A model generated the notes under the pieces. That model saw only the letters and a program-made list of their open reading frames with translations, did not search any database and had not been told where the DNA came from. From the NCBI RefSeq assembly GCF_013752535.1, contig NZ_CP058348.1, positions 3,534,001 through 3,598,000 on the forward strand: a DNA stretch of 64,000 nucleotides. The letters are read 5' to 3'. Origin of the DNA: Bdellovibrio sp. KM01 (GTDB taxonomy: Bacteria > Bdellovibrionota > Bdellovibrionia > Bdellovibrionales > Bdellovibrionaceae). Made by a program: the position numbers and the translations under genes. Shown one piece after another: positions 18,269 to 26,369 of this stretch. Position 1 is the stretch's first letter, and each line of letters begins with the position of its first letter.

Positions 18269-18450
18269 TGAAACTCCTAATGGATTGTTATTTTGACCGG
18301 AAACTACCGGATGAGAGCGAAAAATTCCAATTTAATAAATGGCAATTCGTCAATGCATCCAAAAAGTTCACGATTTTCAGAGGAAAAAACAAGAATCTCT
18401 TCATTTTTTACTCCGAAGTTTAACATATGTTAAGAGTCGTTGCGGATCAG

Positions 18451-18963
18451 CTAAAGCAAACCTGCTTGAACAATCTCAATCCAATAGTTGTCGGGATCTT
18501 TGATGAAGGCGATATTTTTCATTCCACCCTCCCCTAAACGCTTTTGGTAAGTGACGTTCAATTTATCAAAACGCTCGCACGCGGCCTTGATATCGGGAAC
18601 CGTCACGCAGATATGACCGAAACCACGAGGCTCTGTGTTGCCGTTGTGGTAAGGTGTCGTCTCTTGCTCCTCAGTGCCCCAGTTATGAGTTAGCTCTAGA
18701 ACAGCTTCGCGACCGAAAGTGTATTTCGCATTCGCTTCATTTTCAGTGGGAACATTTGTGCCTTCAGGAACATATGCCAAGAAGAACAACGAGAATTTCC
18801 ATTCCGCGAAATCAAGTTTGCGTACCAATTTCATACCCAAGATTCGAGTGTAAAAATCCAAAGAAGCTTTTGGATCTTTCACCCGAAGCATCGTGTGATT
18901 AAAAACGTATTTTTTAGTCTCGGCATCTGGGTTCGCACACAAGCCAGGAATATTTTCCGCCAT
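18451..18963 (-). CDS. gloA: Glyoxalase I (lactoylglutathione lyase), eukaryote-like long form
   Basis: Isomerises the hemithioacetal of methylglyoxal and glutathione to S-lactoylglutathione in the cytoplasm. The 170 residues match the long GLO1 class seen in animals, plants, yeast and some proteobacteria. Motifs include TMLRVKDPKASLDFYTRILGM, FSLFFLAY, LELTHNWGTE, YHNGN.EPRGFGHI and the C-terminal DPDNYWIEI with a metal-ligand Glu. The long form is usually Zn-dependent rather than Ni-dependent as in E. coli; metal use here is inferred. The ATG at 18963 was chosen because AAGGAGAAC sits directly before it, inside a slightly longer open frame. It stands apart from its neighbours, downstream of no other gene on this strand except transketolase, which ends at its own terminator. 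Confidence 0.93.
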   Translation of the reverse strand: MAENIPGLCANPDAETKKYVFNHTMLRVKDPKASLDFYTRILGMKLVRKLDFAEWKFSLFFLAYVPEGTNVPTENEANAKYTFGREAVLELTHNWGTEEQETTPYHNGNTEPRGFGHICVTVPDIKAACERFDKLNVTYQKRLGEGGMKNIAFIKDPDNYWIEIVQAGLL

Positions 18964-19002
18964 GATGTTCTCCTTCATTCAAGTTCATCCCAGATATAGC
19001 AT

Positions 19003-19036
19003 AAAAAAAAGGGAGAAGCGTTCACTTCTCCCTTCG
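19003..19036 (-). terminator. Terminator after the transketolase gene
   Basis: Stem GGGAGAAG (19011-19018), loop CGTTCA, stem CTTCTCCC (19025-19032). On the minus strand it is followed by eight T (19010-19003). Confidence 0.9.
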
Positions 19037-19061
19037 AAATTATATTTACGGTATTTCGCAT

Positions 19062-19092
19062 CGCACCCCCAAAAGGTACGGCGTACCTTTTA
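19062..19092 (-). repeat. Stop-codon-linked palindromic repeat, copy at transketolase
   Basis: Read on the minus strand: TAA stop of tkt (19092-19090) runs into the palindrome AAAGGTACGCCGTACCTTT, then GGGGGTGCG. Identical core and order to the cheW copy. Confidence 0.9.
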
Positions 19093-21096
19093 CTTGGCGG
19101 CAGCTACGATCGCAGACGCGTCGATTTTATGCTTCTTGTACAAATCCAAAGCTGTGTATGAGCTTTGACCGAATTCGCCGTGAACGCCCAAAGACTTCAC
19201 TTTGAAATCAACTTGCGCTTGCAACAATGAGTGGCAAAGCATTTGACCGAAACCACCGATCAACTGGTGATCTTCAACAGTCACCAAGCGACCTCCCGTT
19301 TTTGCCAAAGCAGCTTTCACAGTTTCAACATCGGGGTGATTTACTTTCACAACGTTTACAACCACAGAACCGATACCTTGAGCTTCCAAAGTTTTAGAAG
19401 CTTCCAAAGCTTGAAGAACCAAAGAACCTGTTGTTGCGATTGTTACAGACTTCGCTTTACCCGCTGTTGTGTCAGCCAATACTTGCGCTTTGTTCAAATC
19501 GTATTTAGTTCCAGCAACGTAAGACTTAGGGAAGTTTTCGCGTCCCAAGAAGAACACCGCACTGTTTGGAACTTTGCCAGCTTTGCGATCGTTCGCAAAT
19601 TTTTCAATCACAGAATAAACAATGCTGTCAGCTTCTTCGCTGCAAGACAAAGAGTAAACATCCACGTGAGGGATCGAAGAAACCATCGCCATATAAGACA
19701 AAGCTTGGTGAGAAGCGCCGTCAGCCGCATCTTGGAATCCTGTGTGAGAGAATACTGCAATCACTGGAGCTTCGGACAAAGCACCCATTGTGATTGGCAA
19801 AGCACCTTTAGTGACACCGAACTGAGCGAAAGTATCCACCACGGGGATGTAACCCAATTTAGAAAGACCAGCAGCGGCAGAAACCATGTTTGATTCAGCA
19901 ACGCCGACGTCGAAAGAATCCCCAGGGAATTCTTTTCTGAAACCAGCAACCCCTGTTGAACCTGGAAGGTCAGACGTCACGCTAAGAACTGGATAACCAG
20001 CCTTACGAGCACGGATCAAAGCAGAAGAAACACCGTTTTGGATCTTCTCGCCAGAGTCTTTAACTGCGTTGGCTTTGATCTCTGCTTCCCACTTGTTCAA
20101 TTCCTCGATCCAAGTGTTGAATACAGGTGGCAGTGCTTCGCCATTATAAATTTCAGACAAGAACGCTGGCAGTTCAGACGGGCTCTTCAATGGAAAACCG
20201 TGAGCACCAGACGCAGATTCAGCCGTTTTCTTAGTTCCGATTCCTTTCACAGTTTTCGCGTGAATGGCCACTGGAACTTTAGGATTTGCTTTGGCTTTTT
20301 CAACAGCTGTTGCAATAGCATCGTAACACTTTTGCAAGTCATTGCCTTCAGGCAACGAAATCACATCCCAGCCCAAAGTTTTCAAAGAAGCAAATGTGTG
20401 AGACATCGAGAAAGATTCATTATCGATACGACCAGAAAGTTTCGTGTTGTTATCGCTGATTACCATCACGAATGGACCCATCTTACCGTGAGCCGCAAGA
20501 CCCGGAATCGCTGCGAAAGCTTCGCGCGCTTCACCTTCCATGCTGGCACCGTCAGAGATCGCTGTGATCGTCACACGGTTTTTACCAGACAAAGCTTCAC
20601 CCATCGCCAAACCTTGAGTTTGCGGAAGAGCAGAACCCAAAGGGCCATTCGAAACGAAAACGCCCTCAGGGAAACAGTGAACTTCACCGTGACCTGTCAG
20701 GCCTGATTCGATCGAACGGAATTTTTTAAGACTGTTCAAATTAAGACCTGCTGTTTGGTAGTTTGCTTTCAAAGCATACAAACCGTTTTCACAGTGACCA
20801 GCGTCGTTCACAACGTGGAACAAATCATACCAAGGCTTGTTTTCTTTTTGAGCTTGATCAAAAACAAGACCATGCATTGCGGACATCAACTCTGCGAAAG
20901 CTGCAGGACCGCCATAGTGCGAAGCCGCGCCGCCAAGCACTGCATTCATGTCCATCAAGGACACAAGCGCACGCGTCGAGCGAGGATCAGCCACCGGAAT
21001 GGATCTGCCGTCTTTGCTTTTAACAAAGCTTTTGAATTGAGGTTCATGAGTCGGGTTGCCAGCCAATTTTGATTTGATTTGAATAGGTTCAGTCAT
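19090..21096 (-). CDS. tkt: Transketolase
   Basis: Thiamine-diphosphate enzyme of the pentose phosphate pathway; it also supplies erythrose-4-phosphate for the shikimate pathway encoded further on. The 668 residues show the thiamine-binding region ISDGASMEGEAREAF with a downstream N-N (SDNNTKLSG). The pyrimidine domain has GVAESNMVSAAAGLSKLG with the catalytic Glu, and the C-terminal domain has VTVEDHQLIGGFGQ. GDG of many family members is SDG here. The ATG at 21096 (MTEPIQIK) was chosen over an upstream frame extension. Only 36 bases separate it from the divergent adenosine deaminase start. Confidence 0.93.
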   Translation of the reverse strand: MTEPIQIKSKLAGNPTHEPQFKSFVKSKDGRSIPVADPRSTRALVSLMDMNAVLGGAASHYGGPAAFAELMSAMHGLVFDQAQKENKPWYDLFHVVNDAGHCENGLYALKANYQTAGLNLNSLKKFRSIESGLTGHGEVHCFPEGVFVSNGPLGSALPQTQGLAMGEALSGKNRVTITAISDGASMEGEAREAFAAIPGLAAHGKMGPFVMVISDNNTKLSGRIDNESFSMSHTFASLKTLGWDVISLPEGNDLQKCYDAIATAVEKAKANPKVPVAIHAKTVKGIGTKKTAESASGAHGFPLKSPSELPAFLSEIYNGEALPPVFNTWIEELNKWEAEIKANAVKDSGEKIQNGVSSALIRARKAGYPVLSVTSDLPGSTGVAGFRKEFPGDSFDVGVAESNMVSAAAGLSKLGYIPVVDTFAQFGVTKGALPITMGALSEAPVIAVFSHTGFQDAADGASHQALSYMAMVSSIPHVDVYSLSCSEEADSIVYSVIEKFANDRKAGKVPNSAVFFLGRENFPKSYVAGTKYDLNKAQVLADTTAGKAKSVTIATTGSLVLQALEASKTLEAQGIGSVVVNVVKVNHPDVETVKAALAKTGGRLVTVEDHQLIGGFGQMLCHSLLQAQVDFKVKSLGVHGEFGQSSYTALDLYKKHKIDASAIVAAAK

Positions 21097-21132
21097 AGAA
21101 TATGTTCTACTTCCAGCGCAGAGGAACATCAA

Positions 21133-22155
21133 ATGCAAAAGCTATATGCACACAACATTCGCGATCTTTTAAAAGTAGAGCTTCATCGTCACTTGGACTG
21201 CTCGGTGCGTTGGAGTACATTAGTCGAATTGGCACCTCAAGTTGGCATCAATCTGGCACCCACTTCAAAGCAACAAAAAGAGCAGTTTTTAATTACCGAG
21301 CCCATGAATGATCTGGGAAGTGTATTGAATAAGTTCCTCAATGCTCAAAAAGTTCTGGCGAGCGAAGAAATCCTCACGCGTATTGCTTTTGAAGCCTGCG
21401 AAGATGCTTACAACGATGGCATTCGCCTGCTGGAACTGCGTTACGCGCCCACTTTTATTGCAGAAGGCCACAATTTCCTGACTTTTGAAAAAATCCATCA
21501 GGCTTTAAACAAGGGCGTAAAGATGGCGCAAAAGAAATTTGCCATCGCTGTCGGACTTATCTGCATCGTGCAACGAGTAAAACCATTCGCAGTTGCGGAA
21601 AAAGTTGTGGATTTCGCCATAGACAACAAAGACAGCTTTGTCGCTCTGGATCTGGCTGACAACGAAGAGGGCTTTGACCCGAAAGTATTTGCTCCACTTT
21701 TTCAGAAAGCAAAAAAAGCGGGTCTGCATATCACCGTTCACTCAGGTGAAACACCGAACGATCAAGCTGCGAGCTGGGTCAAAGATTCTGTTGAAATCCT
21801 GGGAGCAGAACGTATAGGTCATGGCATTCAAATCGTGCGCAATCCTGAGGTTTTAAATTTTATCCGCGATCGCAAGATTCCGTTGGAAGTTTGTCCGATC
21901 AGTAACTACCTGACTCAATCATTTAAAACTTACGAAGAGCATCCGATCCGTCAGCTTTTAAATGCGGGTGTTTTGGTGACGGTCAATTCCGATGATCCAG
22001 GAGTATTTGCGACGAACTTAAGTGACGACTATGAAGTTCTTCATCGCGTGCATTCCTTCACGACGGAAGATTTCAAGCGCTGCAATCAAATTGCCTTCGA
22101 CGCAAGCTTCATTCCAAAAGCAGAAAAAGAAAAATTCAGAAAGGATTTTTTCTAA
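21133..22155 (+). CDS. add: Adenosine deaminase family protein
   Basis: Zinc enzyme that deaminates adenosine (or a related purine) to inosine. The 340 residues contain the metal-binding HRHLD motif (ELHRHLDCSVRW), the HSGE motif (ITVHSGETPND) with catalytic Glu, RIGHGI, EVCPISNYLT and the late NSDDPGVF with metal and catalytic Asp. The CPISN motif fits adenosine deaminase well. Start ATG at 21133 has GAGGA 7 bases upstream. In a predator this would serve salvage of prey nucleosides, which is inference. The stop TAA shares one base with the next ATG. Confidence 0.92.
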   Translation: MQKLYAHNIRDLLKVELHRHLDCSVRWSTLVELAPQVGINLAPTSKQQKEQFLITEPMNDLGSVLNKFLNAQKVLASEEILTRIAFEACEDAYNDGIRLLELRYAPTFIAEGHNFLTFEKIHQALNKGVKMAQKKFAIAVGLICIVQRVKPFAVAEKVVDFAIDNKDSFVALDLADNEEGFDPKVFAPLFQKAKKAGLHITVHSGETPNDQAASWVKDSVEILGAERIGHGIQIVRNPEVLNFIRDRKIPLEVCPISNYLTQSFKTYEEHPIRQLLNAGVLVTVNSDDPGVFATNLSDDYEVLHRVHSFTTEDFKRCNQIAFDASFIPKAEKEKFRKDFF

Positions 22156-22757
22156 TGGCCACTGATTGGAAAGCGATTGCCGAAGATATTCAGCACATGA
22201 TGAGAGAGGATACAGCGGTTCGCGAAGTCCTGGCTTCAACAGGAGAACTTTTTCACGGTTACGCCCCCGCGATGGAGAAAGTTCACCTAAAGCACGCACA
22301 ACATTTGAAAACCCTGATTGATGAACACGGCTTCCCCACGATCTCTAAAGTCGGCCGGGATGCAGCGATTGATGCGATGAGATTGATTTTGCATGCGATC
22401 AGCTGGCCTGAATTCATGCGTTCGATGGAAGCGATCACGGTGGATTTAGCCAAAGCTGGCGAAGTTCCAAAAGATTATGTCGCTAGACTGATAGATCGCA
22501 TTCGTTTCTATGAAGGACGCAAACAAATCTATGGAACCAACGCGGACTGGGACGATAATGGAATTTTGCGCATCACTGATGTGGAAGACGAAAGCAAACT
22601 GAACGCACGCCGGGCCGAAATGGATTTACCTCCCCTGGAAAGCCTGGTGATCACTCCGCTGGATGGAGATTTTCATCCCGCCGATCCCAAGAAGCGTCAC
22701 GAAGAATATGTGGCATGGACTCTAAAAGTGGGATGGCGTACAGTCGCTATGCCCTAG
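22155..22757 (+). CDS. DUF6624-family protein
   Basis: A 200-residue cytoplasmic protein without signal peptide or membrane segment. The pattern TLIDEHGFPTISKVGRDA, followed by LILHAISWPEFMRSM and RLIDRIRFYEGRKQIYGTNADWDD, matches what I know of the DUF6624 family, whose function is unknown. It overlaps the end of add by one base and precedes the iminopeptidase gene by 13 bases, so the three form an operon. A role tied to purine or peptide salvage is only suggested by this context. Confidence 0.8.
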   Translation: MATDWKAIAEDIQHMMREDTAVREVLASTGELFHGYAPAMEKVHLKHAQHLKTLIDEHGFPTISKVGRDAAIDAMRLILHAISWPEFMRSMEAITVDLAKAGEVPKDYVARLIDRIRFYEGRKQIYGTNADWDDNGILRITDVEDESKLNARRAEMDLPPLESLVITPLDGDFHPADPKKRHEEYVAWTLKVGWRTVAMP

Positions 22758-22770
22758 CAAAGGATCAGAA

Positions 22771-23733
22771 ATGGAAAAACAAACTCTTCGCGATTTTTAC
22801 CCACCAATCGAGCCATACAACAAAGGCTTTTTAAAAGTTTCAGATATTCATAATCTTTATTTTGAAGAGGTTGGAAATCCTGCTGGTAAACCCATCGTGT
22901 TTTTACACGGCGGTCCTGGCGGTGGTGTTGCTCCTGATCATCGTCGCTTCTTTGATCCGAAAACTTATCGCATCATTTTGTTCGACCAACGTGGGTCAGG
23001 CCAATCCACTCCTTGCGCTGAACTTCGTGAGAACACAACGTGGGATCTGGTTGCAGACACCGAGCGTATTCGCGAGCATTTGAAAATCGACAAATGGGTT
23101 GTCTTTGGCGGGAGCTGGGGTTCAACACTGGCTTTGACTTACGCGATTAAACATCCCGAGCGCGTGAAAGCTTTGGTTCTGCGCGGAATTTTCCTGTGCC
23201 GTCCTTCAGAAATTAAATGGTTTTATCAAGAAGGCGCTTCTCAAATTTTCCCTGACGTATGGGATGAGTATTTGAAAGTGATTCCTCAAAACGAACGTCA
23301 CGATATGGTGACGGCTTACTATAAACGCCTGACTCATGAAAACCGCGACGTGCGCTTAGAGGCCGCGAAAGCCTGGAGTAAATGGGAAGCTGCAACTTCT
23401 CGTTTGTATATTGATGCTCACGCGATCGAAGAGTTCGATGATCCAGATTCTGCGTTAAGCTTTGCACGCATCGAGTGTCACTACTTCACAAACAATGCGT
23501 TTTTTGAAACCAATAACTGGATTTTGGAAAACGTAAGCAAGATCCGCCATATTCCTGCATGGATTGTTCAAGGCCGTTACGATGTGGTGTGCCCGGCGAC
23601 TTCGGCGTGGGAACTTCACAAAGCTTGGCCGGAAGCCAAATTCCAAATGATCCCCGATTCAGGTCACGCGGCCGCCGAACCTGGCACCCGTTCTGCCTTG
23701 GTCGAAGCCACAGATGCCTGTAGATCGCTTTAA
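22771..23733 (+). CDS. pip: Proline iminopeptidase
   Basis: Serine peptidase of family S33 that removes N-terminal proline from peptides. The 320 residues contain LHGGPGGGVAPDHRRFFDP, FDQRGSGQSTPC, the nucleophile motif GGSWGSTLAL with catalytic Ser, and C-terminal RYDVVCP and DSGHAAAEPG with the catalytic Asp and His. The protein lacks a signal peptide and is cytoplasmic. An AGGATC motif precedes the ATG. Third gene of the add operon; use in digesting prey-derived peptides is inferred. Confidence 0.95.
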   Translation: MEKQTLRDFYPPIEPYNKGFLKVSDIHNLYFEEVGNPAGKPIVFLHGGPGGGVAPDHRRFFDPKTYRIILFDQRGSGQSTPCAELRENTTWDLVADTERIREHLKIDKWVVFGGSWGSTLALTYAIKHPERVKALVLRGIFLCRPSEIKWFYQEGASQIFPDVWDEYLKVIPQNERHDMVTAYYKRLTHENRDVRLEAAKAWSKWEAATSRLYIDAHAIEEFDDPDSALSFARIECHYFTNNAFFETNNWILENVSKIRHIPAWIVQGRYDVVCPATSAWELHKAWPEAKFQMIPDSGHAAAEPGTRSALVEATDACRSL

Positions 23734-23883
23734 TTCGTTTTAGCGACCCGACGACTGCATTTTTTTCAATATGAGGAGCGGGAAATTGTTTCCCGGTCCT
23801 TATTTGATCTTTCAAATTCCGTGAACTTCAGGTTATATGGCTCAACGCATCATTTCTTTGGTGATGCAATTCCTGGGGGAAAA

Positions 23884-24819
23884 TTGGGGTCTTTAAACCG
23901 CTGTTTCTTATTCCTAGCACTCTGCACTTTAAGCGCCTGCTCGCAGGCACTTAAGATGCCACTTTCCAAAAAGAAAACAGATTCTGCCATCATCGGTGGT
24001 GAAGTTGTCACAGGCCGTGATTTGACTTCCCAAAGCGTTGTCGGTGTTTTGACCCAAAACAAACAAACCGGTGATGTTGAAATTTGCAGCGGAACTCTTT
24101 TAAAAAACAAACTTGTTTTAACAGCTGCTCACTGTGTCTCTGATCCAGAAGGCAATCTTAGCGTTTCAGTAGTTTTCGATAACGTGATCAGCCCGACGGG
24201 TAATACCATCACGGCCATTCGTGCGGTTTCTCGCACAGCGATTCCTGCATGGTGGGGCGCTGAAACGCATTTAGAAACTGATACAGGTGATATCGCTCTT
24301 CTACAGTATGTCGGCGATACTCCCAGTGGCTACGCACCGATCACGGCCTTGGCTTCCGAGGAAGACCTTGTTAACAATAAGCAAATTCTGATTGCTGGTT
24401 TCGGCGTAAATAAAGTGACGACGAAACCTATAGACGTAAACACATTCCCGGATTTGATCGGAGCTATTCAGTCAGGTCAAGTCAGCTGCAAAGACCCCGT
24501 TCGTCTGCAAGGCTGCGTGGAAGTATCTATGGAAGGTGCTGGGACATTAAGACAAGCCACTTCCAAAATTAAAAACAACCGTTATTCCAGCTCTGAAATC
24601 GAAGTCGCTCCCCAATCCGGCAATACTTGCCATGGTGATTCGGGTGGCCCGGCGTTCATCGTAAAGAATAATAAATTGTATCTATGGGGAGTGGCCAACC
24701 GCTCTGCCAATAACAGACTTACTGATTGTTCAACGAATTCAGTCTATGCAAGTGTGCCTTTCTTTAGAGAATGGCTGAACCTGGCAGCGGCAAAACTTCA
24801 GGAAGAATCAGTAAAATAG
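23884..24819 (+). CDS. Trypsin-like serine protease, lipoprotein (first of two)
   Basis: Secreted S1-family protease. The signal peptide NRCFLFLALCTLSAC ends in a lipobox (L-S-A-C), so the mature protein is probably lipid-anchored. Motifs: activation-like IIGGEVVTG, TAAHC (catalytic His), DIALLQY (catalytic Asp) and GDSGGPAF (catalytic Ser), with four or more further cysteines for disulfides. The start is uncertain: TTG at 23884 gives the tidiest signal peptide and has a G-run just upstream; the open frame continues back to a GTG at 23821. The gene is followed after 2 bases by a second protease of the same family. Confidence 0.85.
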   Translation: MGSLNRCFLFLALCTLSACSQALKMPLSKKKTDSAIIGGEVVTGRDLTSQSVVGVLTQNKQTGDVEICSGTLLKNKLVLTAAHCVSDPEGNLSVSVVFDNVISPTGNTITAIRAVSRTAIPAWWGAETHLETDTGDIALLQYVGDTPSGYAPITALASEEDLVNNKQILIAGFGVNKVTTKPIDVNTFPDLIGAIQSGQVSCKDPVRLQGCVEVSMEGAGTLRQATSKIKNNRYSSSEIEVAPQSGNTCHGDSGGPAFIVKNNKLYLWGVANRSANNRLTDCSTNSVYASVPFFREWLNLAAAKLQEESVK

Positions 24820-24821
24820 TT

Positions 24822-25634
24822 ATGAAAAAAAACATTTTCCTGATCCTGACTCTCGTATTGTTAAATGGCTGCCAACCTGAAAACCCAGCTATCGATTCAA
24901 ACGTAGATGAAGTGACTGAAGAAATCGTCGGCGGAAGCACCGTATCTCGGGTTGATTCCATCTCAAAGCACTTGGTTTTTATTTACAGCAACCGTGATTC
25001 TTCATATTGCACAGGCACAATCATTTCAGAAAATCTGATTTTAACAGCGGCTCACTGTATTAAAAATACGTCTGACACTTTAGTTCTTGGCTTTGGTTTG
25101 GATCGTTCCAAGGGCACAATGCAGGCTCGAACCAGCAACGGCATGGTTAAACACGTCGCTTATAAAGCGAATCTAACAGCGGAACGCAATGATATCGGTT
25201 TGATTTCATTTTCCGGTGGTTTGCCAGAGGGTTTTGAACCCGCCCCCCTCGCGAATGCGAAAATATTCGCCAAAGTAAAATCAGAAATCATCGCGGTTGG
25301 CTATGGCCGGGTGAAAGGCGTTCGCAACGTTTCCCCTGATGACAGTGGCTCTGGTCGTCTTCGTAAAGTGACATTGAAAATTCAATCCAAGTCTGCAAAC
25401 GGCAAAGCTTTTGAGGTCAGCCAACAAGACGGTCGAGGCATTTGCTATGGCGATTCCGGCGGTCCCGCTTTCGTCAAATCAAACGGTCAGTATTACCTTG
25501 TGGGAGTGACTTCCGCAGTGCTTTGGTACAAACCCAAAGATTCCGTCTATGACTTGTGTAAAGAGCACTCGATGTTCATGGATGTGAAGTTTTATAAACC
25601 GTGGATCAACGCCCAATCAGGACAATTGCTGTAG
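24822..25634 (+). CDS. Trypsin-like serine protease, lipoprotein (second of two)
   Basis: S1-family protease of 270 residues. The signal peptide MKKNIFLILTLVLLNGC ends in a lipobox (L-N-G-C). The catalytic motifs are complete: TAAHC, NDIGLISF and GDSGGPAF, with an IVGG motif after a short propeptide. It starts 2 bases after the first protease and shares its layout, so the two likely arose by tandem duplication and have since diverged strongly. The 3' end overlaps the convergent menH gene by 18 bases, so there is no room for a terminator between them. Confidence 0.9.
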   Translation: MKKNIFLILTLVLLNGCQPENPAIDSNVDEVTEEIVGGSTVSRVDSISKHLVFIYSNRDSSYCTGTIISENLILTAAHCIKNTSDTLVLGFGLDRSKGTMQARTSNGMVKHVAYKANLTAERNDIGLISFSGGLPEGFEPAPLANAKIFAKVKSEIIAVGYGRVKGVRNVSPDDSGSGRLRKVTLKIQSKSANGKAFEVSQQDGRGICYGDSGGPAFVKSNGQYYLVGVTSAVLWYKPKDSVYDLCKEHSMFMDVKFYKPWINAQSGQLL

Positions 25635-26369
25635 GATTTGTTTGATTTTTTCTGCGACTTCGCGGGGACGATCAAACAGCACACGGTGAGAGGCATCTGG
25701 CGCCACCACATAATCCAAGCCCGTCTGGTGATGCAGACTTTGCGTCATCGAGACAAACTTTTCGTCTTTCTCTCCGACCATCCACATTACTTTTTGTCTT
25801 AAGGCGCTGATGATATTGCGCATGTTTTGTTGTTCCGCTAAGGACCATCTGGTCAACGCAAGACTTAGGAACTCACGATTATAGTCTTTTTCCAAACGAA
25901 CCGGCTCACTGCCACCGCCGAATACAGGCTGGGCATTCCAGTTTCTCATCACCATATCCCACGGAGCTTTCAGAAACTCCTCTGCCCAATAGGAATCATT
26001 CAACCAGCGTTGACGGCGCTGTTCAGAACTTGGATCAAAATGTCGTAAATTATCGTCAAAGCCAGGATTGGTAGAGATCAATAAGGCTTTGAACCATTGA
26101 GTGGGATTTTGTGCGAGTGCTTGTAAAGCCAAGCGACCACCCAAAGAATAACCGACAATCACATTGCGACCAGTGTTTTTGGTTTCGTCATAAACCCAGT
26201 CATTAAAGTTTTCGGCCCATTGATCAAAACCATGTACGGAGTTGAGCTCATCGTCTTTGAAATAGTCAGGAGTATAGATGCGCAGATTCGACACCGGAGG
26301 AAGAGAAGCTTTTACTGCTTCCCAATCCGAGGGTCTGCCTAAGAATCCGTGTAAAAGAAAAAGGTTCAC
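25617..26369 (-). CDS. menH: 2-succinyl-6-hydroxy-2,4-cyclohexadiene-1-carboxylate synthase (MenH-like)
   Basis: Alpha/beta hydrolase that removes pyruvate from the MenD product in menaquinone synthesis. Motifs: NLFLLHGFLGRPSDWE (oxyanion), the nucleophile VGYSLGGRLAL, and DASHRVLFDRP with the catalytic His; the family also has a conserved Asp late in the chain. Function rests on position directly after menD in a menF-menD-menH unit; sequence alone would only say alpha/beta hydrolase. The start was set at GTG 26369, which overlaps the menD stop as GTGA; a TTG at 26399 gives ten more residues. Confidence 0.85.
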   Translation of the reverse strand: MNLFLLHGFLGRPSDWEAVKASLPPVSNLRIYTPDYFKDDELNSVHGFDQWAENFNDWVYDETKNTGRNVIVGYSLGGRLALQALAQNPTQWFKALLISTNPGFDDNLRHFDPSSEQRRQRWLNDSYWAEEFLKAPWDMVMRNWNAQPVFGGGSEPVRLEKDYNREFLSLALTRWSLAEQQNMRNIISALRQKVMWMVGEKDEKFVSMTQSLHHQTGLDYVVAPDASHRVLFDRPREVAEKIKQILQQLS

